A stretch of 64,000 nt of DNA, from positions 248,001 through 312,000 of the forward strand of contig JADKID010000005.1 of NCBI GenBank assembly GCA_016721425.1, written 5' to 3'. Both the position numbers and the translations under genes were made by a program. Shown piece by piece: positions 1 to 8,807 of this stretch. Each line of letters opens with the position of its first letter. The first letter of the stretch is position 1. Source of the DNA: Bryobacterales bacterium (GTDB lineage Bacteria > Acidobacteriota > Terriglobia > Bryobacterales > Bryobacteraceae). A model generated the notes under the pieces. It was not told the origin of the DNA. It searched no databases and saw nothing but the letters and a program-made list of their open reading frames with translations.

Positions 1-1278
1 GTGCCCCGCGGCGCCGAGGAGGGCTCCACCCTCTCGCTCGATCTCGAAAACCTCCAGCTCGTCGCCAACAAGCCCGTCAGCTTCCGCCTCTATTCCTCCC
101 TCGTCCGCACCGAGGATCAGGTCGGCGATCTCGTCGAATTCGCCCAGTCCGAGCTCGGCGAAGCGCTCCACGAGCACGCCCCGCTCGAGGCCGTCATCCG
201 CTTCGGCAGGAAGGCCGAGGAGCGCCTGGTGCCTGTGAAGCTCGGCGCCCACCTCACCGAGCTGGGCACGCTCGAAATCTGGGCCGAATCCAAGATCAGC
301 GAGAATCGCTGGCGCCTCCAATTCGAGCTGCGCAAGCCCGTCCTGGCCGAGCAGGTCAAGCGCGCCCGCCCCGTCGCCGTCATCAGCGCCGAGGCTGCCG
401 CCGCCGCCGAGCAGGCCATCCGCGACGTCTTCCAGCACGGCACGCTCGCGCCCGAAGAGCTCCCTGGGAAGCTCGAACAGACCCTCGCCCTCGGCCGCAA
501 CTCGTGGCCCCTGGAAATCATCCGCAAGCTGGCCGACACGTTCCTGGAGTTGAACGAAGGGCGCAGGAAATCGGCCGCCCACGAGGTCCGCTGGCTCAAC
601 CTGACCGGCCTCTGTCTCCGCCCCGGTTTCGGCCACGCCGGCGATGACTACCGCATCGAGCTCGCCCGCCGCGTCTGGGCGCAAGGCCCCGCCTTCGGCA
701 ACAAGCCCGAGAACGAGACGCAGTGGTGGATCTTCTGGGGACGCGTCGCCGGCGGCCTCAATAAGAATCAGCAGGCCGACGTCTTCCAGCGTGTCGCCTA
801 CGCCCTGCTGCCTAAGGGCAAACCGCAACGCCTCAACTCCAGCCTGGAGCGCGAGATGTGGCGCTGCGCGGCCTCGCTGGAGCTGCTGCCCGCCGGCACG
901 CGCACGGATCTCGGCAACGCCCTGGTCAAAAGGCTCCGCACCGAAACCAACGCCAGCGACCTCTGGTGCCTGGCCCGCCTCGGCGCGCGCAAGCTCTTCT
1001 ACGGCCCCATCAATCAGGTGCTGCCCGCCGCCACCGCCGCCCGCTGGGTGGATGGCCTCGCCAAGGTCAAGGGCGCCGAGGAGTGCCTCGCCCGCCTGGG
1101 CCAGATCACTGGCGACGCCACGCGCGATCTGCCGCCCACCGCGCAGGAGATGCTGCGCCGCATCCTCGCCGGCTCGCCCGAACTGCTCGAGTTGCTGGAG
1201 GGCGAAGGCGCCAGCGACCTGGAATCCATGGCCCGCGTCTTCGGCGAGGAGCTGCCTTCGGGCCTGATCCTACAGTGA
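1..1278 (+). CDS. Hsp70-like protein, C-terminal part with DUF3731-type region (partial)
   Basis: The frame is open from base 1, so the real start lies before the window and the N-terminal ATPase is not visible. The first ~115 residues resemble the substrate-binding beta-sandwich end of bacterial Hsp70-like proteins (motifs VPVKLGAHLTELGTLEIW and WRLQFELRKP). The remaining ~300 residues are an alpha-helical region rich in Trp, Leu and Glu (RWLNLTGLCLRPGFG, WWIFWGRVAGGLNKNQQ) that I recognise as DUF3731. Family knowledge makes this an atypical chaperone rather than DnaK. The stop overlaps the GTG of thiL by 4 bases (GTGA), so the two are probably translationally coupled, although no functional link is known. 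The GTG at base 1 is a coincidence of the window edge. Confidence 0.8.
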   Translation: MPRGAEEGSTLSLDLENLQLVANKPVSFRLYSSLVRTEDQVGDLVEFAQSELGEALHEHAPLEAVIRFGRKAEERLVPVKLGAHLTELGTLEIWAESKISENRWRLQFELRKPVLAEQVKRARPVAVISAEAAAAAEQAIRDVFQHGTLAPEELPGKLEQTLALGRNSWPLEIIRKLADTFLELNEGRRKSAAHEVRWLNLTGLCLRPGFGHAGDDYRIELARRVWAQGPAFGNKPENETQWWIFWGRVAGGLNKNQQADVFQRVAYALLPKGKPQRLNSSLEREMWRCAASLELLPAGTRTDLGNALVKRLRTETNASDLWCLARLGARKLFYGPINQVLPAATAARWVDGLAKVKGAEECLARLGQITGDATRDLPPTAQEMLRRILAGSPELLELLEGEGASDLESMARVFGEELPSGLILQ

Positions 1279-2129
1279 ACGAACGCGCCCTCATCCGCGC
1301 CATTCAACGCTACACGGCTACCACGCGCCGCGATGATAATCTGATCGCCGGCATCGGCGACGATTGCGCTATCCTGCGCCCCCGCCGCGGCGAGGATCTC
1401 CTCTTCACCACGGACTTCGTCATCGAAGACGTCCACTTCCGCCGCGCTCAGGAATCCGGGGTCGAGACGGGCTACCGCGCCCTCGCCCGCGGCCTCTCCG
1501 ATATCGCGGCCATGGGCGGCGAGCCGCGCTACGCGCTCATCTCCCTCGCCTTGTCTCCCTGGGCGTGCGAAAACTACGTGCGCGATCTCTACCGCGGCTT
1601 CGCCAAGCTCACCGAGCGCTTCCACGTACAAATCATTGGCGGCGACGTCACGCGCACGGAGAAGCTCACCATCGACGTCGTCGTCATCGGCGGCGTCCCG
1701 CGCGGCAAGGCGCTGCGCCGCAACGGCGCGCGCGAGGGGGATCGCATCTACGTCTCGGGCCCGCTCGGTGGCGCAGCCGCCGGCGGCTATAAGCAGCGGC
1801 CCGAGCCGCGAATCGAACTCGGCCGTCAACTCCGCGCGAAAGCCACCGCCTGCATGGATCTCTCCGACGGACTCGCGCTGGATCTCCACCGTCTCTGCGT
1901 GGAGTCCGGCGTCGCTGCCGCCCTTTCCAGCCCCATCCCCACCGCCCGCCGCGCCTCACTTGCTCAGGCGCTCTCCGGCGGCGAGGATTACGAACTGCTC
2001 TGCACCATCCCGCCGCGCCGCCAGCCGCCTGCCGGCCTCATCGCCATCGGCGTCATCACTGCCGGCAAGCCCGGCGCCCTCACGCTCGACGGCCAGCCCC
2101 TCGATCCCAAGGGCTGGGACCCCATCTGA
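1275..2129 (+). CDS. thiL: Thiamine-monophosphate kinase
   Basis: ThiL phosphorylates thiamine monophosphate to thiamine pyrophosphate in the cytoplasm. The product is 284 residues, slightly short for a family of about 300-330. It shows the AIR-synthase-like hallmarks: GIGDDCAI at residues 27-34, a D-rich stretch DFVIEDVHF at 47-55, the mobile SDIAAMGG loop, IIGGD, and a later MDLSDGLALDLH and SGGEDYELL. The frame is open much further upstream, but GTG at 1275 gives the canonical N terminus (NERALIRAI) and a 4-base overlap with the Hsp70-like gene. It is far from thiG at 17.9-18.7 kb, so thiamine genes are scattered here. It ends directly against the convergent exporter gene, with no space for a separate terminator. 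Confidence 0.93.
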   Translation: MNERALIRAIQRYTATTRRDDNLIAGIGDDCAILRPRRGEDLLFTTDFVIEDVHFRRAQESGVETGYRALARGLSDIAAMGGEPRYALISLALSPWACENYVRDLYRGFAKLTERFHVQIIGGDVTRTEKLTIDVVVIGGVPRGKALRRNGAREGDRIYVSGPLGGAAAGGYKQRPEPRIELGRQLRAKATACMDLSDGLALDLHRLCVESGVAAALSSPIPTARRASLAQALSGGEDYELLCTIPPRRQPPAGLIAIGVITAGKPGALTLDGQPLDPKGWDPI

Positions 2130-3413
2130 CTACACTTTCGGCACTGCGAAGAAATACCCGCCGAAAATCAGCCAGGCGAGCACCAGAGTCCAAACTACGT
2201 TCACGGTCTGCGCGCCCAGAAACGCCACCAGCGGCCGCCCGTTCTCCATCGTCAACAGATCAGTGAATTTCGTCTCCAGCCCGATGCACGCAAACGCCAT
2301 CGCAAACCACGCGGTCCGCAAGCCCGTCACTGTGCCCTTCGTCGCTTTCACAATCGCCGGATCCACCAGCAGCGAAAACACCAGCGACGCCCCCACAAAG
2401 CCCAGCACAAACTTCGGGAAACGCTCCCAGATCACCCACGCCGACGGCCGCTCACGCTTGCCGTCCGCGCCCGCCGGCTGCTTCATGGACCACCAGATCG
2501 AGAGCAGCAGCGCCGCGAAGCCAATCAGCAGGTTCTGCGAGAACTTCACGATGGTGCCGATCTTCATCGCCGTCTCGCTGATCAACGAGCCCGCCGCCAC
2601 CACACTGCCCGTAGTATCCAAAGTGCCGCCCAGCCACGCCCCGCCCACCACATCGGAAAGCCCCATCGTCTTGATCAGCCAGGGCTGCAGGACAATCATC
2701 GGAACGGCCACAATCAGCACGATGCTCGCCACGTAGCTCAGCCGCCGCCGGTCGCCCTGGATCGCGCCGCAAGCGGCGATCGCCGCCGACACGCCGCAGA
2801 TCGAAACCGCCGTCGAGAGCATCACCGTGAACTCATCGTCGAGCTTCATCTTCTTGCACAGCCAGAAGCTGAAGTACCACACCACCATCACCACCAGCAC
2901 CGCCTGCAGCATCCCCAGAAAGCCAGCCTCGATGATGTCCTGAATGAGAATCGTCGCGCCCATAATCACCAGCCCGGTCTTGATGAAGTACTCCGTGCGC
3001 ACCGCCTCCATCAACCACGCCGGCGTTCCAATCACGTTACTCACAAACAGGCCGAGGATCAGCGCGAAGATGACGTATTCAATCCCCCAATACGACATCG
3101 TGGCGTTGCCCGCGATGAACTGCGCGGCCCACGATAGAGCGTAGACAAACAGAAACCCCGCGGCGAAGCGCACAGCCTTGGCGCCCAGCAAAAGTGCTCC
3201 CGGGAGTGCCATAACGAGCAGAATCGTGCACAAAAGTAGCGATTTGTGCCCGTTAGCGTACGAAAAAACGCCCCCTAGCGCGCTTCCATCGGCCCATTTG
3301 AACGCCGGCAGCATCGGCCGCCACCCCAGAACCACCACCAACAAAGTCGCCAGTCCCAGCCAGACAGCGAGCCAGTCTTCCTGCATCCACCACTTTGCTT
3401 GTTTTGCGAGCAT
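2130..3413 (-). CDS. YeiH/UPF0324-type putative sulfate exporter, integral membrane protein
   Basis: The 427-residue protein has about ten hydrophobic spans and the conserved blocks of the YeiH family: a helix with ALILGLFVSNVIGTP, then EYFIKTGLVIMGATIL, STAVSICGVSAAIAACGAI and GGTLDTTGSVVAAG. The family is annotated as a putative sulfate exporter, but the substrate is not established experimentally for most members. An extra N-terminal hydrophobic pair and a charged loop (KQPAGADGKRERPS) before the last helices are visible. A TACTGT hexamer sits 6 bases before the ATG (3420-3425), fitting the leaderless-like pattern seen elsewhere in the window. The stop codon touches the thiL stop. Confidence 0.85.
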   Translation of the reverse strand: MLAKQAKWWMQEDWLAVWLGLATLLVVVLGWRPMLPAFKWADGSALGGVFSYANGHKSLLLCTILLVMALPGALLLGAKAVRFAAGFLFVYALSWAAQFIAGNATMSYWGIEYVIFALILGLFVSNVIGTPAWLMEAVRTEYFIKTGLVIMGATILIQDIIEAGFLGMLQAVLVVMVVWYFSFWLCKKMKLDDEFTVMLSTAVSICGVSAAIAACGAIQGDRRRLSYVASIVLIVAVPMIVLQPWLIKTMGLSDVVGGAWLGGTLDTTGSVVAAGSLISETAMKIGTIVKFSQNLLIGFAALLLSIWWSMKQPAGADGKRERPSAWVIWERFPKFVLGFVGASLVFSLLVDPAIVKATKGTVTGLRTAWFAMAFACIGLETKFTDLLTMENGRPLVAFLGAQTVNVVWTLVLAWLIFGGYFFAVPKV

Positions 3414-3435
3414 CCTCGCACAGTAGCACGGCTGG

Positions 3436-6400
3436 CTACGATTTCGGTTCCGAGCCCGTCAGCCGCCCGAGCAATGCGAACAGCTTGTCGGCCTCGAAGG
3501 GCTTGGCCACATAGCCGTCCATGCCGGCGGCGAGACAAGTAGCTTCGTCACCCTTCATGGCATTGGCGGTCATGGCGACGATAGGCACACGCTGGCCCAA
3601 CGCGCTCTCCAGCGCGCGGATCTGGCGTGTGGCCTCCAACCCGTCCATGCCGGGCATCTGCACGTCCATCAGAACCAGATCAAATCGCTCCTGCCCGAGC
3701 CTTTGCACGGCCTGCGAGCCGTCCTCCACCGAGACAACATTGTGGCCGCGTTTGCCCATCAGCGTCTCAACAAGCTTGCGATTCACGGGATTGTCTTCCG
3801 CCAGCAGAATCTTGAGGACCCCGGTTTGCTGGAACTCCGGAGCCCCGGCACGCGCCGCAGGCTGGCGCCGGGGCGCGGGGCGGCCGGTCTTCACTCGAAT
3901 CCAGAACCGGAACGTGCTGCCGGCGCCGGGCTGGCTCTCCACTTCGATGAGTCCGCCCATCATCTCCACCAGGCGCGCGGAAATGGCCAGGCCCAGGCCC
4001 GTGCCGCCATAGCGGCGCGTGACCGAGCCATCGGCCTGCCGGAAGGCTTCGAATATGACCTTCTGCTGTTCGAGCGGAATCCCAATCCCGGTATCAGCAA
4101 CTTCAAAACGAAGAACGCAGTCGCCCGATTCCACTGGCTCACTACTCACGCTGAGTTGCACGGAGCCGTGCTCAGTGAACTTGATGGCATTGCCGAGCAG
4201 GTTGAGCAGCACCTGGCGCAGCCGGGAGCCATCGCCACTGACAGTCTCGGGCGTCTCGTCCGCGATGAAGCAGCGTAGCTCGATGCGCTTTTCCGAGGCG
4301 CGCCCGATCAGGGTGCGGAGAGCCTGTTGCACGGTATCACGAACGGAGAACTCCTCACGCCCGATCTCCAGATAGCCGGCCTCGATTTTGGACAGGTCGA
4401 GAATGTCGTTGAGCAAGCGCAGCAGGCTGTCGGCGGAAAGCTTGACGGTATCGAGATAGTCCCGCTGCTCCTCGGAGAGCGGAGTATCCAGCGCCAGTTC
4501 GGTCATGCCGAGGATCCCGTTCATCGGCGTACGAATCTCGTGGCTGACGTTGGCGAGGAATTCGTCCTTCAGCCTGTTGGCTCGCTCGCTACGGTCCTTC
4601 TCTTCCCGCAACTGGCTGGTACGCTCGGTGACCGCGAGCTCCAGACGCTCCATCTCCCTCTGATGTTGCAGCTCTCCACGCCGGATCTGCCAGACGATCA
4701 CAACGCCGCCCAGCAAGACGAGCAGTGCGAGAAAAGTGCGATTGGCGTACCACGGAGGCAGGATGGTGAAGGCAAACACGGCGGTGTCTTTGCTCCACGC
4801 GCCGATGCCGTCGTAGCCTTGCACCTCCAGCCGGTAGTGCCCGGGTTGCATCTCAGGGAACAGCAACTCGCGGAGCGGGGTCTCCTGCCAGTCTCCCGAG
4901 AGTCCGCCCATGCGGTAGCGGAAGCGTTGTGCCGAAGGCCGGGTATAGGCCAGCACCGAGAAGCGGACCTTGAGGTTGTTCTGCCAGTAGGGCACCTCGA
5001 CAACCTGGGCGATATCCTGCGGCTTGTCCCCCAGCAGAGCCGAAGTCAGCACGACGCGCGGCGGCCCCGGGTTGGCCTTGACATTGGAATCGCGGTAGCG
5101 CGAGAGGCCTCCACTCGTTCCAATCCAAACCGAGCCGTCCGCTTCCGCCGCAAATGCCTCTGTATCGCAGTCATCCCAGGCCAAGCCCTCGCCGCGCCGG
5201 TACGGAACCCAGTGCTCACCGTCAGAGACGGCTACACCACGGTCCGTGCCAACCCACATTCGGCCGCGGGTATCGAATTTTGAAAAATAGACCTGGTTCG
5301 AGGGAAGTCCGTCAGCCTGGGTAAGCGTGGTGAATTTGTACGAATCACCATCCGGGATAGCACGGGTGAGGCCGAACGGGCCGCGATAGGCGAACCACAA
5401 CTCCCCGGACTTCCCGGGCGTAATGGCCCACACCAAGTCGTCGGCCAAGCCGTTCTTAGTGCTGAACTTCCGCCATATGCCATTGCGGCGCAGAAACAGT
5501 CCCGAGTCAGTGCCGTACCAGATGTCACCGTTCGGGAGCACCTTCACCGCCCAACCCTTCCCTGCATCGGGCACATCCACCTCGACGAAGGCGCGGTTTG
5601 AATTCACCCCCATGAACAAGCCGGGATTTGCAATGGCGGCAAACCACACTCGCCCACTCGCGTCGACATCGATTCTGGCAATGATGGGCGCAGCAATCTG
5701 CTTGACTGCGGCCAACGACGGGACGTCGACATGGGTGACCTTACTGCTGACAGCGTCAACCCGCACAAGACCTCGGCCCTGAACCCCCGCCCAGGCACTG
5801 CCATCGGCCTCCACAGCCACGGCAGGTATGTTTGCCTTCTCTACTCCGGGTACATGCCTGAATTTGTAGACACCTTTGGTGGCGATCCCCCGATAAAGTC
5901 CGTCCAGTGTCGACACCCAGAGCCCGCCGTGCTGATCGGGTACCACCTGGTAGACCGTTTCATCCTCAAGCCCGTCGGACTCCAAATAGGTTTCCCACTC
6001 GCCGTACCCGATCCAGCGAGCGAGTCCCCGTCCGGTCATCCCCATCCAGACTGCGCCCTCACGGTCCCTGTAGATGGTGGAGACACTGGTACTGAGAAGG
6101 CCCTGGCGCTTGGAGACAAACCGCCAGTCGGAGCCATCGTAGATCGCCAGTCCGCCGGCCACGGGAACCAGCAGCCTGCCCTTCAGATCGATCTCCATCT
6201 GTGGATCGATAGGCGTTTGGAGCGGTCGTTCGCTGCGCAGTTCCACAAACTTGCCGGCTCCCGCCTTGAGGGTGATGAGCCGCCCCTGGGAGCGAGCGTA
6301 CAGATTGCCCGCCGGGTCCTCAAGGAGGAACCTCCAGGCATCTAACGTCTTCCCTTGGTGAATCTCGCGAGCCTTTTCTCCATCGAGAGCGCAGATAGAC

Positions 6401-6963
6401 TGCCCGCAACCGAAAACGACCTCGCCGTTTCGCCGGACGAAGGCGCTCATCGTCCGCGGATCGACTCCGGCCATGTCGGCGAGACTGCCTTTCCACTCCG
6501 AGCTGCCCGGCGTCTTCTTCATGATCAGCAACCCGTCTTTGTTGGCAATGTAAACACGCCCGCTCTGATCCGAAGCGAAAGCCTGCGCGCCCCGTGCACG
6601 CTTGGCTGGCGCGAGATCCACTTTCACGAAGCGGTTTCCCTCGCTGCGCACCACATTGTCCGCATTGCTCACCCACAGAGTGCCATCCGGGCTCTGGTGC
6701 AGGCTCACCAGCCACCCAGCCGGCACCCCCTCCTTAGGCCCAAACTCGGTGAACCGGTGTCCGTCAAACCGGAAGAGTCCGTTCTGCGTGGCCACCCACA
6801 GAAACCCCTCCCGGTCCTGCAGAATCCGCTCGATCGCGAGATTCTTCAACCCATCGTCAAATCCGAATGTCTGGAAGTTGTACCGCTGCGCAGCCGCGGG
6901 CAGCATCAGGCAGAGTAAGCTCCACCCAATCCGCAGCCAAGGGGTGCGCGCCTGGCGGTCCAT
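3436..6963 (-). CDS. Hybrid sensor histidine kinase with two-component beta-propeller, Y_Y_Y domain and receiver
   Basis: The 1175-residue product starts at the ATG at 6963, which gives a clean signal peptide (LLCLMLPAAAQ). An earlier in-frame ATG at 7029 would bury it. Domains in order: a periplasmic propeller of Reg_prop repeats (repeated DREGFLWVATQNGLFRFDG-like units) over about 630 residues, a Y_Y_Y beta-sandwich (YRLEVQGYDG, PPWY), one membrane helix (ALLVLLGGVVIVWQI), HisKA with SHEIRTPMNG (His near residue 820), HATPase_c (NAIKFTEHG, DTGIGIP, GTGLGLAIS) and a C-terminal receiver (LLAEDNPVNR, LVLMDVQMPGMDG). In Bacteroidetes similar proteins sense glycans and end in an AraC domain. Here no DNA-binding domain follows, so the output partner is unknown. 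It is divergent from the amidoligase operon with 149 bases between. Confidence 0.93.
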   Translation of the reverse strand: MDRQARTPWLRIGWSLLCLMLPAAAQRYNFQTFGFDDGLKNLAIERILQDREGFLWVATQNGLFRFDGHRFTEFGPKEGVPAGWLVSLHQSPDGTLWVSNADNVVRSEGNRFVKVDLAPAKRARGAQAFASDQSGRVYIANKDGLLIMKKTPGSSEWKGSLADMAGVDPRTMSAFVRRNGEVVFGCGQSICALDGEKAREIHQGKTLDAWRFLLEDPAGNLYARSQGRLITLKAGAGKFVELRSERPLQTPIDPQMEIDLKGRLLVPVAGGLAIYDGSDWRFVSKRQGLLSTSVSTIYRDREGAVWMGMTGRGLARWIGYGEWETYLESDGLEDETVYQVVPDQHGGLWVSTLDGLYRGIATKGVYKFRHVPGVEKANIPAVAVEADGSAWAGVQGRGLVRVDAVSSKVTHVDVPSLAAVKQIAAPIIARIDVDASGRVWFAAIANPGLFMGVNSNRAFVEVDVPDAGKGWAVKVLPNGDIWYGTDSGLFLRRNGIWRKFSTKNGLADDLVWAITPGKSGELWFAYRGPFGLTRAIPDGDSYKFTTLTQADGLPSNQVYFSKFDTRGRMWVGTDRGVAVSDGEHWVPYRRGEGLAWDDCDTEAFAAEADGSVWIGTSGGLSRYRDSNVKANPGPPRVVLTSALLGDKPQDIAQVVEVPYWQNNLKVRFSVLAYTRPSAQRFRYRMGGLSGDWQETPLRELLFPEMQPGHYRLEVQGYDGIGAWSKDTAVFAFTILPPWYANRTFLALLVLLGGVVIVWQIRRGELQHQREMERLELAVTERTSQLREEKDRSERANRLKDEFLANVSHEIRTPMNGILGMTELALDTPLSEEQRDYLDTVKLSADSLLRLLNDILDLSKIEAGYLEIGREEFSVRDTVQQALRTLIGRASEKRIELRCFIADETPETVSGDGSRLRQVLLNLLGNAIKFTEHGSVQLSVSSEPVESGDCVLRFEVADTGIGIPLEQQKVIFEAFRQADGSVTRRYGGTGLGLAISARLVEMMGGLIEVESQPGAGSTFRFWIRVKTGRPAPRRQPAARAGAPEFQQTGVLKILLAEDNPVNRKLVETLMGKRGHNVVSVEDGSQAVQRLGQERFDLVLMDVQMPGMDGLEATRQIRALESALGQRVPIVAMTANAMKGDEATCLAAGMDGYVAKPFEADKLFALLGRLTGSEPKS

Positions 6964-7112
6964 AGGGTGCTTATCGGCGGAACCCTGCAGGAACTTAAGG
7001 TACCGCCTCAAATTCACAGGGGCGCTCACCCTAAGCCGGAGGGTGCTGCTCTACACTGGTGGTAGGGTCCGCTGGGGGCCCGTGACGGACTTAAGCCTTC
7101 TGGAACAACAAC

Positions 7113-7829
7113 ATGAACCGTGAGTATCACAAGTGGTACAGCCAGCGGCTGGGGCGCGAGATGGAAGTACTTCAGTTCGGCCACAGCGGCACGCCCGTCC
7201 TGGTCTTCCCCAGTTCCATGGGCTCCTTTTTCGAGTACGAAGACCGCGGCATGGTGGGGGCGCTGCAATGGCAGCTCGATAGCGGCCATCTGATGCTGTT
7301 CTGCGTGGACAGTGTGGACAAGGAAAGCTGGTACAACAAGCACGCCCATCCGGCCGACCGGGTCCGCCGCCACATTGCCTACGAAGACTATCTGCTGCAC
7401 GAGGTGCTGCCCCTGATGCGGCAGCGTGGCGGCTGCTACCGCATTGGCGTCACTGGCTGCAGCTTCGGCGGCTACCATTGCACCAATTTCGCGCTGCGCC
7501 ACCCCGATTCCATCAGCCACTCCGTCTCCATGTCGGGCGCCTACGACATTAAGCAGTTCCTGAACGGCTACTACGACGACAACTGCTACTTCAACAACCC
7601 GGTGGACTTCCTGCCGAACGCCTCCGATCCCTGGTATCTGGACCAGTACCGCAACGACATCCGCTGGGTGTTCGGCGCCGGCGAGCATGACATCTGCCTG
7701 GAAGAGAACCGGCGCATCTCTCAGATTTTCCACGCCAAGGGCATTCCACACTGGTTCGATTACTGGGGCCTGGGCGCCACACACGACTGGCCGCTCTGGC
7801 AGTTGATGGCGAAGAAGTACTTCAGCTAG
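7113..7829 (+). CDS. Esterase-family alpha/beta hydrolase, first gene of amidoligase operon
   Basis: The 238-residue cytosolic protein (no signal peptide) begins NREYHKWYSQRLGREMEVL and resembles the esterase-D/antigen-85-like hydrolase group. The nucleophile elbow is GCSFGG, a likely acid is in FGAGEHD, and the catalytic His is in GATHDWPLW near the C terminus, so the triad looks intact. It is 26 bases ahead of the ATP-grasp gene, and the following genes overlap or nearly touch. Context suggests it releases or hydrolyses an ester or thioester, or removes a protecting group, in the pathway encoded by the operon. Its substrate cannot be read from the sequence. Confidence 0.85.
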   Translation: MNREYHKWYSQRLGREMEVLQFGHSGTPVLVFPSSMGSFFEYEDRGMVGALQWQLDSGHLMLFCVDSVDKESWYNKHAHPADRVRRHIAYEDYLLHEVLPLMRQRGGCYRIGVTGCSFGGYHCTNFALRHPDSISHSVSMSGAYDIKQFLNGYYDDNCYFNNPVDFLPNASDPWYLDQYRNDIRWVFGAGEHDICLEENRRISQIFHAKGIPHWFDYWGLGATHDWPLWQLMAKKYFS

Positions 7830-7855
7830 ACTTACGTACCACAAGCGAGCACACC

Positions 7856-8791
7856 ATGAAGAAAATCGGCCTCCTCTACGGGATGGAGAACACCTTCCCG
7901 ATGGCGCTCGTCGAGCGCATCAACGCACGCAACGTGCCCGGAGTGATGGCGGAGAGCCTGATGACCGGGGCATTCCGCATGGATCAACCCAGCGGCTATG
8001 CCGTGATCATCGACCGCATTTCGCACGACATCCCGTTCTACCGGGCGTACCTCAGCAACGCCATCCTGCACGGCGCCAAGGTGATCAACAATCCCTTCTG
8101 GTGGAGCGCCGACGACAAGTTCTTCAACTACGCGCTGGGCGGAAAGCTGGGCGTGGCGGTACCCAAAACCGTGATGCTGCCGCATCATTCCCATCCCCCC
8201 AGCACCACCGCCCAATCGATGCGGAATCTCATGTACCCGCTGAACTGGGACGAGGTCTTCGAATACATCGGGTTCCCGGCGTTCATGAAACCGCACCTCG
8301 GCGGCGGCTGGCGCAATGTCTACAAGGTGAACAATCCCGACGAGCTGTTTGCTGCCTATAACGAGACCGGCGACCTGGGTATGGTGCTCCAGGAAGGGAT
8401 CGACTTCACAGACTACTACCGCTGCTACTGCATTGGCCGCGAAAAGGTCCACGTGATGGTGTACGATCCGCGACTGCCGCACGAGAAACGGTACGTGCTG
8501 GACGTAGACCCCAGGGAATCCCCCTTGTATCCGCGCATTGTGGCGGATTCGCTGACGCTGTGCCGGGCGCTGGGCTATGACATGAATACGGTGGAGTTTG
8601 CCGTGCGCGACGGCATCCCCTATGCCATCGACTACCTGAATCCGGCGCCGGACGCCGATCGCCACTCCGTCGGCGAAGCCAACTTCGAATGGATCATCGA
8701 GGCGATGGCGGATCTGGCGATCCAGACGGCCCTGAGCGAGGCGCCGCCCGTTCAGGAGTACAACTGGCAGCGTTTCCTGGCCGGCGAGTGA
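7856..8791 (+). CDS. ATP-grasp ligase (carboxylate-amine or peptide ligase type)
   Basis: The 311-residue protein has the ATP-grasp order. An N-terminal Rossmann-like part contains KVINNPFWWSADDKF (sensor of the ribose/adenine pocket). The nucleotide lysine sits in FPAFMKPHLGGGWRNV, the hinge is MVLQEGIDF, and the metal-binding acidic end is VEFAVRDGIPYAIDYLNPAPD with Glu and Asn ligands in place. Family members activate a carboxylate as acyl-phosphate and join it to an amine. It is followed after 16 bases by the GCS2 gene, which has a strong GGGAGGG ribosome site. No close named homologue is recognised. The pairing with a second, different ATP-grasp-like gene three genes on is unusual. Confidence 0.85.
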   Translation: MKKIGLLYGMENTFPMALVERINARNVPGVMAESLMTGAFRMDQPSGYAVIIDRISHDIPFYRAYLSNAILHGAKVINNPFWWSADDKFFNYALGGKLGVAVPKTVMLPHHSHPPSTTAQSMRNLMYPLNWDEVFEYIGFPAFMKPHLGGGWRNVYKVNNPDELFAAYNETGDLGMVLQEGIDFTDYYRCYCIGREKVHVMVYDPRLPHEKRYVLDVDPRESPLYPRIVADSLTLCRALGYDMNTVEFAVRDGIPYAIDYLNPAPDADRHSVGEANFEWIIEAMADLAIQTALSEAPPVQEYNWQRFLAGE

Positions 8792-8807
8792 TCACGGGAG
8801 GGTACGA

